This document shows positions 53,654 to 63,390 of a stretch of DNA of 64,000 bases, in pieces. Location: the NCBI RefSeq assembly GCF_019431455.1, contig NZ_JAHYSR010000004.1:1-64000 (forward strand), read 5' to 3'. The notes beneath the pieces were generated by a model. That model was given only the letters and a program-made list of their open reading frames with translations. It did no database searches and had not been told where the DNA came from. The translations under genes were made by a program, and so were the position numbers. This DNA is from Paracoccus bogoriensis (GTDB lineage: Bacteria > Pseudomonadota > Alphaproteobacteria > Rhodobacterales > Rhodobacteraceae). Every line of letters starts with the position of its first letter. The stretch's first letter is position 1.

Positions 53654-54448
53654 ATGGCCATGCAGGGGCGCGAGGCGTCTGACGGGACGGTGGGGCGGAC
53701 GCTGGCCGTTCTGGACCTGGTGGCGGGTTTCGGTCGCCCGGTCCGCTTTGCCGAGATCCTGCCTGTGGCGGGCCTGCCCAAGGCGACGCTGTATCGCTTT
53801 CTGCAAGTGCTGACCCATCAGGACATGCTGGCCTTTGACGAGGACCGCCAGACCTATGCGCCCGGGATGCGGCTTGTGCGCCTGGCCCATTCGGCTTGGG
53901 CGCAATCCTCTCTGGCGCCTCTGGCGCGCGAGGTGCTGGACGAACTGGCCCAAACGCTTGGCCAGACCATCCATCTGGCGCAGCTGGACAATGGGGCGGT
54001 CCTTTACGTGGACAAGCGCAATGCCCGCCAGCCGGTCGAGATGTTCTCGCAATCGGGCAAGGTGGGTCCGGCCTATTGCACCGGGGTGGGCAAGGCGATG
54101 CTGGCCCATCTGCCCGAGGATCGGCTGGCCGCCGCCATCGACCGGCAATCATTCCACGCCCATACGCCGAACACGCTGACCACGCCGGATGCCCTGCGGG
54201 CCGAACTGGCCCTGATCCGCCAGCGGGGCTATGCGCTGGATAACGAAGAACACGAGACCGGCATCGCCTGCATCGCCGCCCCGATCCTGTCGGGGGCGGG
54301 GCGGGTTCTGGGCGCCATCTCGGTCACGACGACCACCGCCAGCACCAGCCGCGAACAGCTTCTGGCACTGGCCGGCCCGGTCACGGATGCCGCCGCGCGC
54401 ATCGCCGCCACTGCCGAAGCGTGGCGTTTTCCCGAAATCAAGTCATGA
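53654..54448 (+). CDS. IclR-family regulator of galactoside use
   Basis: The 264-residue regulator has a winged helix-turn-helix ([19 protein letters not shown]) and a C-terminal GAF-like effector domain ([16 protein letters not shown] and the end of the ligand pocket [18 protein letters not shown]). It opens the plus-strand operon, with the ABC ATPase 8 bp later. It probably binds galactose, galactonate or KDGal; the effector is inferred. Confidence 0.92.
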   Translation: MAMQGREASDGTVGRTLAVLDLVAGFGRPVRFAEILPVAGLPKATLYRFLQVLTHQDMLAFDEDRQTYAPGMRLVRLAHSAWAQSSLAPLAREVLDELAQTLGQTIHLAQLDNGAVLYVDKRNARQPVEMFSQSGKVGPAYCTGVGKAMLAHLPEDRLAAAIDRQSFHAHTPNTLTTPDALRAELALIRQRGYALDNEEHETGIACIAAPILSGAGRVLGAISVTTTTASTSREQLLALAGPVTDAAARIAATAEAWRFPEIKS

Positions 54449-54455
54449 GGTTGCC

Positions 54456-55511
54456 ATGTCCGGCGTCCAGTTGAACCGCGTCACCAAGGACTTTGGCCCC
54501 GTCCGGGTCATTCATGGCGTCGATCTTGCCGTCGAACAGGGCGAATTCTGCGTCTTTGTCGGTCCCTCGGGTTGTGGCAAATCCACCCTCTTGCGCATGA
54601 TCGCGGGCCTTGAGGAAACGACCGGCGGCCAGATCCTGATCGAGGGTCAGGACGTGACCGATGCCGAGCCCGCCGACCGCGGGGTGGCGATGGTGTTCCA
54701 GACCTATGCGCTTTATCCCCACATGACGGTGGCGCAGAACATGGGTTTCGGGCTGAAGATGAACGGCCATCCCAAGGCCGAGATCGCCGCCAAGGTGGCC
54801 GAGGCCGCGCGCATCCTCAAGCTTGAACCGCTGCTGGACCGCAAGCCCGCCGCCCTCTCGGGCGGCCAGCGCCAGCGCGTGGCGATCGGGCGGGCCATCG
54901 TGCGCGGTCCCAAGGTGTTCCTGTTCGACGAGCCGCTGTCGAACCTCGATGCGGAATTGCGCGTCGAGATGCGCGCCGAGATCGCGCGGCTGCACCGCGA
55001 GCTGGGCGCGACGATGATCTATGTGACCCATGACCAGGTCGAGGCGATGACCATGGCCGACAAGATCGTCGTCCTGCGCGCCGGCCGGATCGAGCAGGTG
55101 GGCGCGCCCATGGATCTCTATGACGATCCCGACAACCGCTTCGTCGCGGGGTTCATCGGCAGCCCGGCGATGAATTTCGTCAAGGCCCGCGTCCAGGGCG
55201 GCCAGGTGGTCAGCCCCGCCTTTGCCGCGACCCTGCCCGCCGCCAGTCCCGCACTGACCGAGGGCCGCACGGTCGAGATCGGGCTGCGCCCCGACGCGCT
55301 GCGCCTGTCGGGCGACGGCCCCTTCCAGGTCGAACTGGCCGAGAACCTCGGCGGCACGACCTTCGCCCATCTGCGCGCGCCTTCGGGCGAGAAGCTGATC
55401 GTCCAGACCGGTCAGCGCCTTGACCCCGCAGGTGGTGGCAGCCTGGGCCTGAGCTTCGATCCGGCTGACGCCTTCTTCTTCGATGCCGAGACCGGGCAGC
55501 GCCTGAGATGA
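54456..55511 (+). CDS. sugar ABC transporter ATP-binding protein (MalK/UgpC type)
   Basis: The 351-residue ATPase has Walker [10 protein letters not shown], signature [10 protein letters not shown], Walker [13 protein letters not shown] and the H-loop THD. A C-terminal OB-fold regulatory domain follows. It powers the divergently encoded importer. ATG 54456 is chosen because the longer frame overlaps iclR. Its stop overlaps the galactose dehydrogenase start. Confidence 0.94.
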   Translation: MSGVQLNRVTKDFGPVRVIHGVDLAVEQGEFCVFVGPSGCGKSTLLRMIAGLEETTGGQILIEGQDVTDAEPADRGVAMVFQTYALYPHMTVAQNMGFGLKMNGHPKAEIAAKVAEAARILKLEPLLDRKPAALSGGQRQRVAIGRAIVRGPKVFLFDEPLSNLDAELRVEMRAEIARLHRELGATMIYVTHDQVEAMTMADKIVVLRAGRIEQVGAPMDLYDDPDNRFVAGFIGSPAMNFVKARVQGGQVVSPAFAATLPAASPALTEGRTVEIGLRPDALRLSGDGPFQVELAENLGGTTFAHLRAPSGEKLIVQTGQRLDPAGGGSLGLSFDPADAFFFDAETGQRLR

Positions 55512-56410
55512 GCCTGAGAATCGGACTTGTGGGCCTGGGCGCCATCGCCCGCGCCCAGCACCTGCCCGCCATCGCCGCAACCGACGGGCTGCGCCTTTCC
55601 GCCATCGCCAGCCGCAACACCTCGCTGGAGGGCGTCGCCAATTATCGCGACGTGGCGCAGATGCTGGGCGATGTGGATGCCGTATCGCTCTGCACGCCGC
55701 CGCAGGGGCGGTTCGATCAGGCCATGGCCGTGCTGCGCGCGGGCCGCCACCTGATGCTGGAGAAACCTCCCGGCGCGACCCTGTCCGAGATGGCATTGCT
55801 ACAGGCCGAGGCCGCGCGGCAGGGCGTCACCCTTTACGCCACCTGGCATTCGCGCGAGGCGGCGGCGGTCGAGGTCGCCCGCGACTGGCTGTCGCGCCGC
55901 AGCCTTCGTGCGACCCGCATCGACTGGTGCGAGGATGTGCGCAAATGGCATCCAGGACAGGACTGGATCTGGCAACCGGGGGGCCTTGGCGTATTCGACC
56001 CCGGCATCAACGCGCTGTCGATCCTGACCACGCTGATCCCCGGCGTTCGGCTGGTGGGCGCCGATCTGCATATCCCCGCGAACCGCCAGACCCCCATCGC
56101 CGCCGATCTGGTGCTGGATGCGGGCCATCCGGTCACCGCGCATTTCGACTGGCGCGCGACGGGGGACGAGACCTGGCAGATCGCCTTCGACACAGATGCG
56201 GGCGCGGCGGTTCTGTCCGAGGGCGGCGCACGCTTCACCGCGCCGGACCTGGAGACCGCCGGCGAGAACCGCGAATACGCCCGCCTTTATGCCCGTTTCC
56301 GCGATCTGGTCGCCACCGGGCAGAGCGATTGCGACCTGGCGCCGCTGCGCCTTGTCGCCGATGCCTTCCTGACCGGCCGCCGCCATGCGGCCCCCGCCTT
56401 CGAGGACTGA
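55508..56410 (+). CDS. gal: D-galactose 1-dehydrogenase (Gfo/Idh/MocA family)
   Basis: The 300-residue NAD(P)-dependent enzyme oxidises galactose to galactonolactone. The dinucleotide motif [17 protein letters not shown] is at the N-terminus and the catalytic Lys is in [22 protein letters not shown] and [14 protein letters not shown] are typical of galactose and L-arabinose 1-dehydrogenases. With the dgo genes around it galactose is the likelier main substrate; L-arabinose may also be used. It overlaps the ATPase gene by 4 bp. Confidence 0.9.
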   Translation: MSLRIGLVGLGAIARAQHLPAIAATDGLRLSAIASRNTSLEGVANYRDVAQMLGDVDAVSLCTPPQGRFDQAMAVLRAGRHLMLEKPPGATLSEMALLQAEAARQGVTLYATWHSREAAAVEVARDWLSRRSLRATRIDWCEDVRKWHPGQDWIWQPGGLGVFDPGINALSILTTLIPGVRLVGADLHIPANRQTPIAADLVLDAGHPVTAHFDWRATGDETWQIAFDTDAGAAVLSEGGARFTAPDLETAGENREYARLYARFRDLVATGQSDCDLAPLRLVADAFLTGRRHAAPAFED

Positions 56411-56411
56411 C

Positions 56412-57560
56412 ATGAAGATCACCGCCATCGAGACCTTCATCGTGCCGCCGCGCTGGTGCTTCGTGAAGATCAGCACCGACGCGGGCATCAGCGGTTGGGG
56501 CGAACCCGTGCTGGAGGGCCGCGCCGCCTCGGTCGCCGCTTGCGTGGATGAACTGTCGGATTACCTGATCGGCCGCGACCCGCGTCTGATCCAGGACCAT
56601 TGGACGGTGATGTATCGCGCGGGCTTCTACCGCGGCGGCGGCATCCATATGTCGGCGATCGCGGGGATCGACCAGGCTTTGTGGGACATCAAGGGCCGCG
56701 ATCTGGGCGTGCCGGTCCATGCGCTGCTGGGCGGCCAGCAGCGCGACCGCATCCGCGTCTATTCCTGGATCGGCGGCGACCGGCCGGGCGACACGGCGCG
56801 GATGGCCCGCGACTGTGGCAATCGGGGCTTTACCGCCGTCAAGATGAACGGCACCGAAGAGATGCAGTTCGTGGACAGCCACGCCAAGGTCGATCAGGTG
56901 CTGGCACGCGTCCAGGCCATCCGCGACGAGATGGGCCCCGATTTCGGCATCGGCATCGACTTTCACGGCCGCGTGCACCGCCCGATGGCCAAGGTGCTGG
57001 CGCGTGAACTGGAACCCTTCCGCCTGATGTTCATCGAGGAGCCGGTCCTGTCGGAACATGCCGAGGCGCTACGCGAGATCGCCAACCATTGCTCGACCCC
57101 CATCGCGCTTGGGGAACGGCTCTATTCCCGGTGGGACTTCAAGGCGATCCTACAGGGCGGTTACGTGGACATCATCCAGCCCGATCCCAGCCATGCGGGC
57201 GGCATCACCGAGACCTATCGCATTGCCGCCATGGCCGAGGCGCATGACGTGGCCTTGGCACTGCATTGTCCGCTTGGCCCCATCGCGCTGGCCGCGAACC
57301 TGCAACTGGATGCGGTCTGCTATAACGCCTTCATCCAGGAACAGTCGCTTGGCATTCATTACAACGAGGGCAGCGATCTCTTGGACTACCTGACTGACCC
57401 GTCGGTCTTTGCCTATGAGGACGGCTTTGTCGCGATCCCGCAGGGGCCGGGTCTGGGCATCGAGGTGAACGAGGACAAGGTCCGCGACATGGCCGCCCAG
57501 GGCCATCGCTGGCGCAACCCCGTCTGGCGCCATGCCGACGGCAGCTTTGCAGAATGGTGA
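56412..57560 (+). CDS. dgoD: D-galactonate dehydratase
   Basis: The 382-residue enolase-superfamily enzyme dehydrates galactonate to 2-dehydro-3-deoxygalactonate. Magnesium ligands lie in GIGIDFHGR (Asp), FIEEPVLSEH (Glu) and ALGERLYSRWDF (Glu). Catalytic histidines are in DFHGR and LALHCPLGPI. Length equals E. coli DgoD. The gene lies 1 bp after galactose dehydrogenase. Confidence 0.95.
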   Translation: MKITAIETFIVPPRWCFVKISTDAGISGWGEPVLEGRAASVAACVDELSDYLIGRDPRLIQDHWTVMYRAGFYRGGGIHMSAIAGIDQALWDIKGRDLGVPVHALLGGQQRDRIRVYSWIGGDRPGDTARMARDCGNRGFTAVKMNGTEEMQFVDSHAKVDQVLARVQAIRDEMGPDFGIGIDFHGRVHRPMAKVLARELEPFRLMFIEEPVLSEHAEALREIANHCSTPIALGERLYSRWDFKAILQGGYVDIIQPDPSHAGGITETYRIAAMAEAHDVALALHCPLGPIALAANLQLDAVCYNAFIQEQSLGIHYNEGSDLLDYLTDPSVFAYEDGFVAIPQGPGLGIEVNEDKVRDMAAQGHRWRNPVWRHADGSFAEW

Positions 57561-57562
57561 TC

Positions 57563-59761
57563 ATGCGAACCCTCACGAAACTGAACCACGGCTGGATCTT
57601 TGCCGAAGGCCATGCCGACCCCGCAGCACCGCTGAAGGGCGAGCCCGTCACCCTGCCGCACAACGCGGTGGACCTGCCCCTGACCTATTTCGACGAGGCG
57701 GATTTCCAGCGCCCCTTCACCTATCAGCGCGCGCTCGCATGGGACGACGCATGGGCGGGCCGCAGGGTGCAGCTGCGGTTCGACGGGGCCATGGCCGACA
57801 GCCGGGTCTGGGTGAACGGGGTGCAGGTCACGGCCCATCCCGACGGCTATACCCCCTTCGTGGCGGATCTGACGGACCATCTGCGCCCCGGCGACAACCT
57901 GGTCACGGTGCGGATCGACGGGTCCGAGAACCCCGCCATCCCGCCTTTTGGCGCGCAGATCGACTATCTGACCTATGCGGGCATCTATCGCGATGTCTGG
58001 CTGATGGTGCTGCCGGAACGCCACCTGACCAATGCCCGCATCCTGACGCCCGACGCGCTGGCGGATGCGAAAACCGTCGTGATCCGCCCCGAGATGACCG
58101 CCCCCGGCCCGGTCCGCGCCCGCCTGCTGGACGGCGCGCGCGAGATCGCGTCCACCGAAGGCGAGGGCGAACTGACCCTGTCGGGCCTGACCGGCCTGTC
58201 GCTCTGGTCCACCGACAACCCGCAGCTCTACACGGTCGAACTGACCCTGCCCGACAGCGGCGACGTGACCACGCATCGCTTCGGCTTCCGCACCGCGGAA
58301 TGGACGCCGCAGGGCTTCCTGCTGAACGGCCAGCCCGTGAAGCTGCGCGGGCTGAACCGGCATCAGAGTTGGGCGCATCAAGGCTATGCCGCGGGCCGGC
58401 ACGCGCAGGAACGCGACGCCGAGATCCTGCGCTTTGATCTGGGCTGCAACATCGTGCGCACCTCGCATTATCCCCAAAGCCCATGGTTCCTCGACCGCTG
58501 CGACGAAATCGGCCTTCTGGTCTTCGAGGAGATCCCCGGCTGGCAGCATATCGGAGACGCCGCCTGGCAGGATCGCAGCGTGGACAACGTCCGCGCCATG
58601 ATCACCCGCGACTGGAACCATCCCAGCATCGTCATCTGGGGCGTGCGCATCAACGAAAGCCAGGACAATCACGACTTCTATACCCGCACCAATGCCCTTG
58701 CGCGAGAGCTTGATCCGACGCGGGCCACCGGCGGCGTGCGCTACATCACCGACAGCGAGATGCTGGAGGATGTCTATACGATGAACGACTTCATCCTGGA
58801 CGAATCCGAACTGCCGCTGGTCAACCGCCCCCGCACCGCGCTGCGCGCGCCCGCCGAGGTGACGGGGCTGAAGAAACCCGTCCCCTATCTGGTCACCGAA
58901 TATAACGGCCACATGTTCCCGACCAAGGCGGGCGATCCCGAACTGCGCCAGATGGAGCACGTGATCCGCCATCTCGAGGTGCTGAACGCCGCCCATGGCG
59001 ATCCGGGCATCGCGGGCTCGATCGGCTGGTGCATGTTCGACTACAACACCCACAAGGATTTCGGCGCGGGCGACCGCATCTGCCATCACGGCGTCATGGA
59101 CATCTGGCGCGAGCCGAAATTCGCGGCCCATGCCTATGCCAGCCAGAAGCCCCCCTCCGAGGGCATCGTGATGGAGCCGGTGACCTTCTGGGCGCGGGGC
59201 GAGCGCAATATCGGCGGCGTCCTGCCGCTGGTGATCCTGACCAATTGCGATGAGGTCGAACTGGACTGCGCAGGCGTCACCCGCCGCGTCGGCCCCGACC
59301 GAGAGCGGTTCCCGCATCTGCCCCATCCGCCGGTGATCATCGACCACCGCCATATCGGCGCGGCCGAGCTGGGCCTCTGGGGGATGAGCTGGCATCCGGG
59401 CCGCATCACCGGCTGGCTGGATGGCAAGCCGGTCGCCATGCGCGAATATGTGGCCGATCCGCTGCCCACCAGCTTGCAGATTGCGCCAGACCGCGACAGC
59501 CTGCCCGCCGATGCCGACACCGACCTGAGGGTGATCATCCGCGCGCTGGATCAGGCGGGCAACCGGCTGCCCTTCCTGCCCGGCGTGGTGCGGGTCTCGG
59601 TCGAGGGACCGGCGCGGCTGATCGGTCCGGACCTGCGCCCCTTGCAGGCTGGCCGGGCCGGGATGATGCTGCGCCTGACAGGCGCACCCGGCACCATCCG
59701 CATCAGCGCGTGGCATCCGCAATTCCCCGATGCAGAAACCGCGATCCGCGTCACCGCCTGA
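57563..59761 (+). CDS. beta-galactosidase (GH2)
   Basis: The 732-residue enzyme has the sugar-binding, immunoglobulin-like and TIM-barrel domains of GH2. The acid/base is Glu365 (WGVRINESQ) and the nucleophile Glu446 (LVTEYNGHM). No signal peptide is present, so imported beta-galactosides such as lactose would be cut in the cytoplasm. Starts at ATG 57554, GTG 57557 or ATG 57563 are all in frame; none has a strong ribosome binding site. It is shorter than E. coli LacZ and lacks the Bgal_small domain. Beta-glucuronidase-like specificity is possible, but the locus favours galactosides. Confidence 0.88.
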   Translation: MRTLTKLNHGWIFAEGHADPAAPLKGEPVTLPHNAVDLPLTYFDEADFQRPFTYQRALAWDDAWAGRRVQLRFDGAMADSRVWVNGVQVTAHPDGYTPFVADLTDHLRPGDNLVTVRIDGSENPAIPPFGAQIDYLTYAGIYRDVWLMVLPERHLTNARILTPDALADAKTVVIRPEMTAPGPVRARLLDGAREIASTEGEGELTLSGLTGLSLWSTDNPQLYTVELTLPDSGDVTTHRFGFRTAEWTPQGFLLNGQPVKLRGLNRHQSWAHQGYAAGRHAQERDAEILRFDLGCNIVRTSHYPQSPWFLDRCDEIGLLVFEEIPGWQHIGDAAWQDRSVDNVRAMITRDWNHPSIVIWGVRINESQDNHDFYTRTNALARELDPTRATGGVRYITDSEMLEDVYTMNDFILDESELPLVNRPRTALRAPAEVTGLKKPVPYLVTEYNGHMFPTKAGDPELRQMEHVIRHLEVLNAAHGDPGIAGSIGWCMFDYNTHKDFGAGDRICHHGVMDIWREPKFAAHAYASQKPPSEGIVMEPVTFWARGERNIGGVLPLVILTNCDEVELDCAGVTRRVGPDRERFPHLPHPPVIIDHRHIGAAELGLWGMSWHPGRITGWLDGKPVAMREYVADPLPTSLQIAPDRDSLPADADTDLRVIIRALDQAGNRLPFLPGVVRVSVEGPARLIGPDLRPLQAGRAGMMLRLTGAPGTIRISAWHPQFPDAETAIRVTA

Positions 59762-59862
59762 CGCCACCGGAAGACCGAGAGCCGTTGACAGGGCCGATGC
59801 GCGCTTGCGTGAATCCGCGCCTGCCCTGCTGCGCCTGACGTGGCGACGAAGCCGTGACCCGC

Positions 59863-59955
59863 ATGACGATCAAGACCATCGGGCCCGGCGCCAGCGTGTT
59901 GCTGGTGATGCACAGTGCAGACGGGATCGTCCTGCACCTTGGGGAACACGCCTGA
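59863..59955 (+). CDS. possible 30-residue small ORF
   Basis: It reads MTIKTIGPGASVLLVMHSADG and ends VLHLGEHA; a GTG start at 59854 would add three residues. There is no clear Shine-Dalgarno and no known family. It is the only readable frame between the beta-galactosidase and the helicase leader. It may not be a gene. Confidence 0.2.
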   Translation: MTIKTIGPGASVLLVMHSADGIVLHLGEHA

Positions 59956-60128
59956 TCACCGCCGCGCGGCAAGGTGGCGGGCGGCTCTCTTCAGCCGAAG
60001 CCGCTCGCGCTTCGGACCGGCATGACCTGGTCTTGGGGATGCGGGGCTGCAAGGCATCTCCGTCCGGATTGCGCTTCGACGCCGGGGCAGGCGCGCAGGG
60101 GATGGACTTTACCCCCCGGTGCGGCTAG

Positions 60129-60231
60129 AGGGTCGGACTTTGGCGCTGCAGCTTCGAGGCGTCCGGTGCGAGGGTGCCGGACCGACCCTACGAAAACGGG
60201 GTGCCGCTCATCGGGTAAAGCACCCCCTTTC
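60129..60231 (+). promoter_or_regulatory. structured RNA leader upstream of the DEAD-box helicase
   Basis: AGGGTCGG (60129-60136) pairs with CCGACCCT (60182-60189). Inside, GTCCGG (60161-60166) pairs with CCGGAC (60177-60182), competing for one base. A third stem GGGGTGC (60198-60204) and GCACCCC (60220-60226) is followed by CTTTC and lies only 12-16 nt before the helicase start codon. The layout resembles a small RNA or an attenuator-like leader. The rest of 59956-60128 shows no clear feature. Confidence 0.5.
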
Positions 60232-60242
60232 TGGCGAAGACC

Positions 60243-62036
60243 ATGACAGATCATATCATCCCCGCACCGCTTCAGGCGGCGCTGGCGGGCAAGGGCTATG
60301 ACAGCCTGACCGCCGTTCAGGCCTCGGTTCTGGCTCCCGAGGTCGCCGGCCGCGACCTGCTGGTCTCGGCGCAGACCGGCTCGGGCAAGACCGTGGCCTT
60401 CGGTCTTGCCATCGGAGCGGACCTTCTGACCGGCGAGCGCTTGCCCGAAAGCGGACTGCCCCTGGCCCTGGCCATTGCGCCGACCCGCGAACTGGCCTTG
60501 CAGGTCGCGCGCGAACTGGAATGGCTTTACGCCGCGACCGGCGCGCAGATCGCCACCTGTGTCGGCGGCATGGATTACCGCAACGAAAGCAGGGCCTTGG
60601 CGCGCGGCGCGCAGATTGTCGTCGGCACGCCGGGCCGGCTGCGCGACCACATCGAACGCGGCAGCCTGGATCTGACCGCGCTGCGCGCCGCCGTTCTGGA
60701 CGAGGCTGACGAGATGCTGGATCTGGGCTTCCGCGAGGATCTGGAATTCATCCTGGCCGCCGCCCCGGCCGAACGTCGCACGCTGATGTTCTCGGCCACC
60801 GTGCCCCCCGCCATCGAGACGCTGGCGCGCGACTTTCAGCGCGACGCGCTGCGCATCGCCGCGATGGGCGAGGCGCGCCAGCACGGCGACATCGCCTATC
60901 GTGCCTATTCCGTCGCCGCGCGCGACCGTGAGCCCGCGATCTTCAACCTGCTGCGTCTGCATGATGCGCGCACGGCGATCATCTTCTGCAAGACGCGGGC
61001 GAACGTGAACCACCTGCTGGCGCGCATGTCGAACCGGGGCTTCAAGGCCGTGGCGCTGTCGGGCGAACTCAGCCAGACGGAACGCAACCACGCGCTGCAG
61101 GCGCTGCGCGACGGGCGCGCGCGGGTCTGCATCGCCACCGACGTGGCCGCGCGCGGGATCGACCTGCCGGGGCTGGAACTGGTGATCCATGCCGATCTGC
61201 CCACCAACCCCGAGACGCTGCTGCATCGTTCGGGCCGCACCGGCCGGGCAGGGGCCAAGGGGGTCTCGGCGCTGATCGTGCCGCCCGCCGAATACAGGCG
61301 CGCTCAACGCCTGTTGCAGAATGCTCGCATCACCGCCGAATGGGGCGCCGCGCCCTCGGCCGACGAGGTCCGGGCTCAGGATGACCGCCGGCTGATGGAC
61401 TACGCCGCCTTGGCCCGGACCGGCGACGAGGATGCCGCGGCCCTGGCCTCTCGGCTGCTGGATCGGTTCGGCCCCGCACAGGTCGCGCAGGCCCTTGTCG
61501 CGCTGTGGCGCGAGGGGCGGCCCGCCCCCGAGGAACTGTCCGACACCGCCGTTCCGGGCGCGCCGCGCGCCCAGGCCCCGCGCGATCTGGGCGGGTTTCA
61601 GGACGCGGTGTGGTTCAGCCTGTCGGTCGGCCATACCGGCCGCGCCGGGCCGCGCTGGCTGCTGCCCAAGATTTGCGACGCAGGCGGCATCGGGCGCGAG
61701 GCGATCGGCGCCATCCGCATCCGTCAGGATGTCAGCTATGTGCAGATTGCGGCCTCGGAAGCGCATCGTTTCGGCGCGGAAACGCAGATCACCGACGAAC
61801 TGACCATGCGGCGGTTGCAGGGCGCGCCGGATCTGGGCGCGCCGTCGGGCGCCGCCTCACGCAGCCCGCGGCCGCGCAACACCCAAAAGTCCGCGCTCAA
61901 GGGCAAGCCGCGCGCGCCCCGCGCCCAGGACGAACCGCGCGCCGAAGCCAGGCCGCGCGGGCCAGCCAAGCCCGCCTCCTGGGCCAGGCCCCGCGCCGCG
62001 AAACCCCATCGAAAGGGGCCGCGCCGACCCGATTGA
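60243..62036 (+). CDS. DEAD-box RNA helicase, DeaD/CsdA-like
   Basis: The 597-residue ATP-dependent RNA helicase has Walker A AQTGSGKT, PTRELA, DEAD motif VLDEADEMLDLGF, SAT, and motif VI HRSGRTGRAG. Two RecA domains are followed by a DbpA-type RNA-binding domain (about residues 445-520) and a basic Arg/Pro/Ala tail (ending KPHRKGPRRPD). Such helicases act in ribosome assembly and mRNA unfolding, often in the cold. The start ATG 60243 has only a weak GCGAAGA upstream. Confidence 0.93.
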   Translation: MTDHIIPAPLQAALAGKGYDSLTAVQASVLAPEVAGRDLLVSAQTGSGKTVAFGLAIGADLLTGERLPESGLPLALAIAPTRELALQVARELEWLYAATGAQIATCVGGMDYRNESRALARGAQIVVGTPGRLRDHIERGSLDLTALRAAVLDEADEMLDLGFREDLEFILAAAPAERRTLMFSATVPPAIETLARDFQRDALRIAAMGEARQHGDIAYRAYSVAARDREPAIFNLLRLHDARTAIIFCKTRANVNHLLARMSNRGFKAVALSGELSQTERNHALQALRDGRARVCIATDVAARGIDLPGLELVIHADLPTNPETLLHRSGRTGRAGAKGVSALIVPPAEYRRAQRLLQNARITAEWGAAPSADEVRAQDDRRLMDYAALARTGDEDAAALASRLLDRFGPAQVAQALVALWREGRPAPEELSDTAVPGAPRAQAPRDLGGFQDAVWFSLSVGHTGRAGPRWLLPKICDAGGIGREAIGAIRIRQDVSYVQIAASEAHRFGAETQITDELTMRRLQGAPDLGAPSGAASRSPRPRNTQKSALKGKPRAPRAQDEPRAEARPRGPAKPASWARPRAAKPHRKGPRRPD

Positions 62037-62200
62037 GGCAGGCCCTGCCCTTGGATCAGGCAAATAGTCCCGGCTCTGATCATGACGGTTCGGAGTCGGG
62101 TTTATTTTCCGGATTGTCGCAAACATCCTTGCAACCGCGCGAAAGTCGCGTCTAACCTGACCCTGCGCTGAATAACCATAGAAACGCAGGGAGAGCGCTT

Positions 62201-63304
62201 TTGCTGGACGACCGCCTTGGCGACGCTTTCGTCGCCTTTGAGCATGTGCAAAAAAGCTATGACGGCCAGACACTTGTCGTCAAGGACTTGAACCTTTCCA
62301 TCGGCAAGGGCGAATTTCTGACCATGCTGGGGCCGTCGGGCTCGGGCAAGACGACCTGCCTGATGATGCTTGCCGGTTTCGAGACCGCCACCCATGGCGA
62401 GATCCGGCTGGCCGGACGCCCCATCAACCAGGTGCCACCCCACAAGCGCGGCATTGGCATGGTGTTCCAGAACTACGCCCTGTTTCCGCATATGACCGTG
62501 GGCGAGAACCTGTCCTTTCCGCTGGAAGTGCGCGGCATGGGCAAGTCCGAGCGCGAGGCCCGGATCAAGCGGGCGCTGGACATGGTCCAGATGGGCGCCT
62601 TCGCCAACCGCCGCCCGGCGCAGCTTTCGGGGGGCCAGCAGCAGCGCATCGCGCTGGCCCGCGCGCTGGTCTTCGATCCTGAACTGGTGCTGATGGACGA
62701 ACCGCTCGGCGCGCTGGACAAGCAGCTGCGCGAACATATGCAGTTCGAGATCAAGCACTTGCACGAAAGACTTGGAATCACCGTCGTCTATGTGACCCAT
62801 GATCAGGGCGAGGCGCTGACCATGTCCGACCGGATCGCGGTCTTCAATGACGGCCGCATCCAGCAGCTTGCTCCGCCCGCCGCCCTGTATGAGCGCCCCG
62901 AAAACAGCTTCGTCGCCAGTTTCATCGGCGAGAACAACGCCCTTCCCGGCGTGATCGAGGAACTGGAAGGCGACAAGGCCCTGGTGCGGCTGGATGGCGG
63001 CGGCGTCATCGACGCGACCCCCGTGAACATCCGCGAGCGGGGCCAGCGCACGACCGTCTCGATCCGGCCCGAGCGGGTCGAGTTCAAGCCCGAGATGATG
63101 CCCCCCGGCGCCCACACGATCGAGGCCAAGGTGCTTGAGGTCATCTATATGGGCGACATCCTTCGTGCCCGGCTGGCCGTCGCGGGCAGCGACAACTTCG
63201 TGATGAAAATGCGCAACACGATCGGCCAGACCCGGCTTGATCCCGGCCAGACCATCCGCATCGGCTGGCATCCCCAGGATGCCCGCGCGCTGGACCCGGT
63301 CTGA
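62201..63304 (+). CDS. ABC transporter ATP-binding protein, polyamine (PotA) type, TTG start
   Basis: The 367-residue ATPase has Walker A GPSGSGKTT, signature LSGGQQQRIA, Walker B LVLMDEPLGALD and the H-loop THD, then a TOBE domain. It is like PotA and related spermidine/putrescine importers. TTG 62201 is preceded by AGGGAG; no ATG is available near the conserved N-terminus. The binding-protein gene follows; permeases must lie beyond the window. Confidence 0.9.
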   Translation: MLDDRLGDAFVAFEHVQKSYDGQTLVVKDLNLSIGKGEFLTMLGPSGSGKTTCLMMLAGFETATHGEIRLAGRPINQVPPHKRGIGMVFQNYALFPHMTVGENLSFPLEVRGMGKSEREARIKRALDMVQMGAFANRRPAQLSGGQQQRIALARALVFDPELVLMDEPLGALDKQLREHMQFEIKHLHERLGITVVYVTHDQGEALTMSDRIAVFNDGRIQQLAPPAALYERPENSFVASFIGENNALPGVIEELEGDKALVRLDGGGVIDATPVNIRERGQRTTVSIRPERVEFKPEMMPPGAHTIEAKVLEVIYMGDILRARLAVAGSDNFVMKMRNTIGQTRLDPGQTIRIGWHPQDARALDPV

Positions 63305-63313
63305 CGGACCCTT

Positions 63314-63340
63314 TCCGGGGCGTCCTGAATGCGCCCCGGA
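63314..63340 (+). repeat. hairpin between ATPase and binding-protein genes
   Basis: TCCGGGGCG (63314-63322) pairs with CGCCCCGGA (63332-63340) across a 9-nt loop. No T-run is present. Confidence 0.5.
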
Positions 63341-63390
63341 CAATGACAGGACGGGCCAGAGCCCGCGATATTTCAACAGGGAGTCACCAC

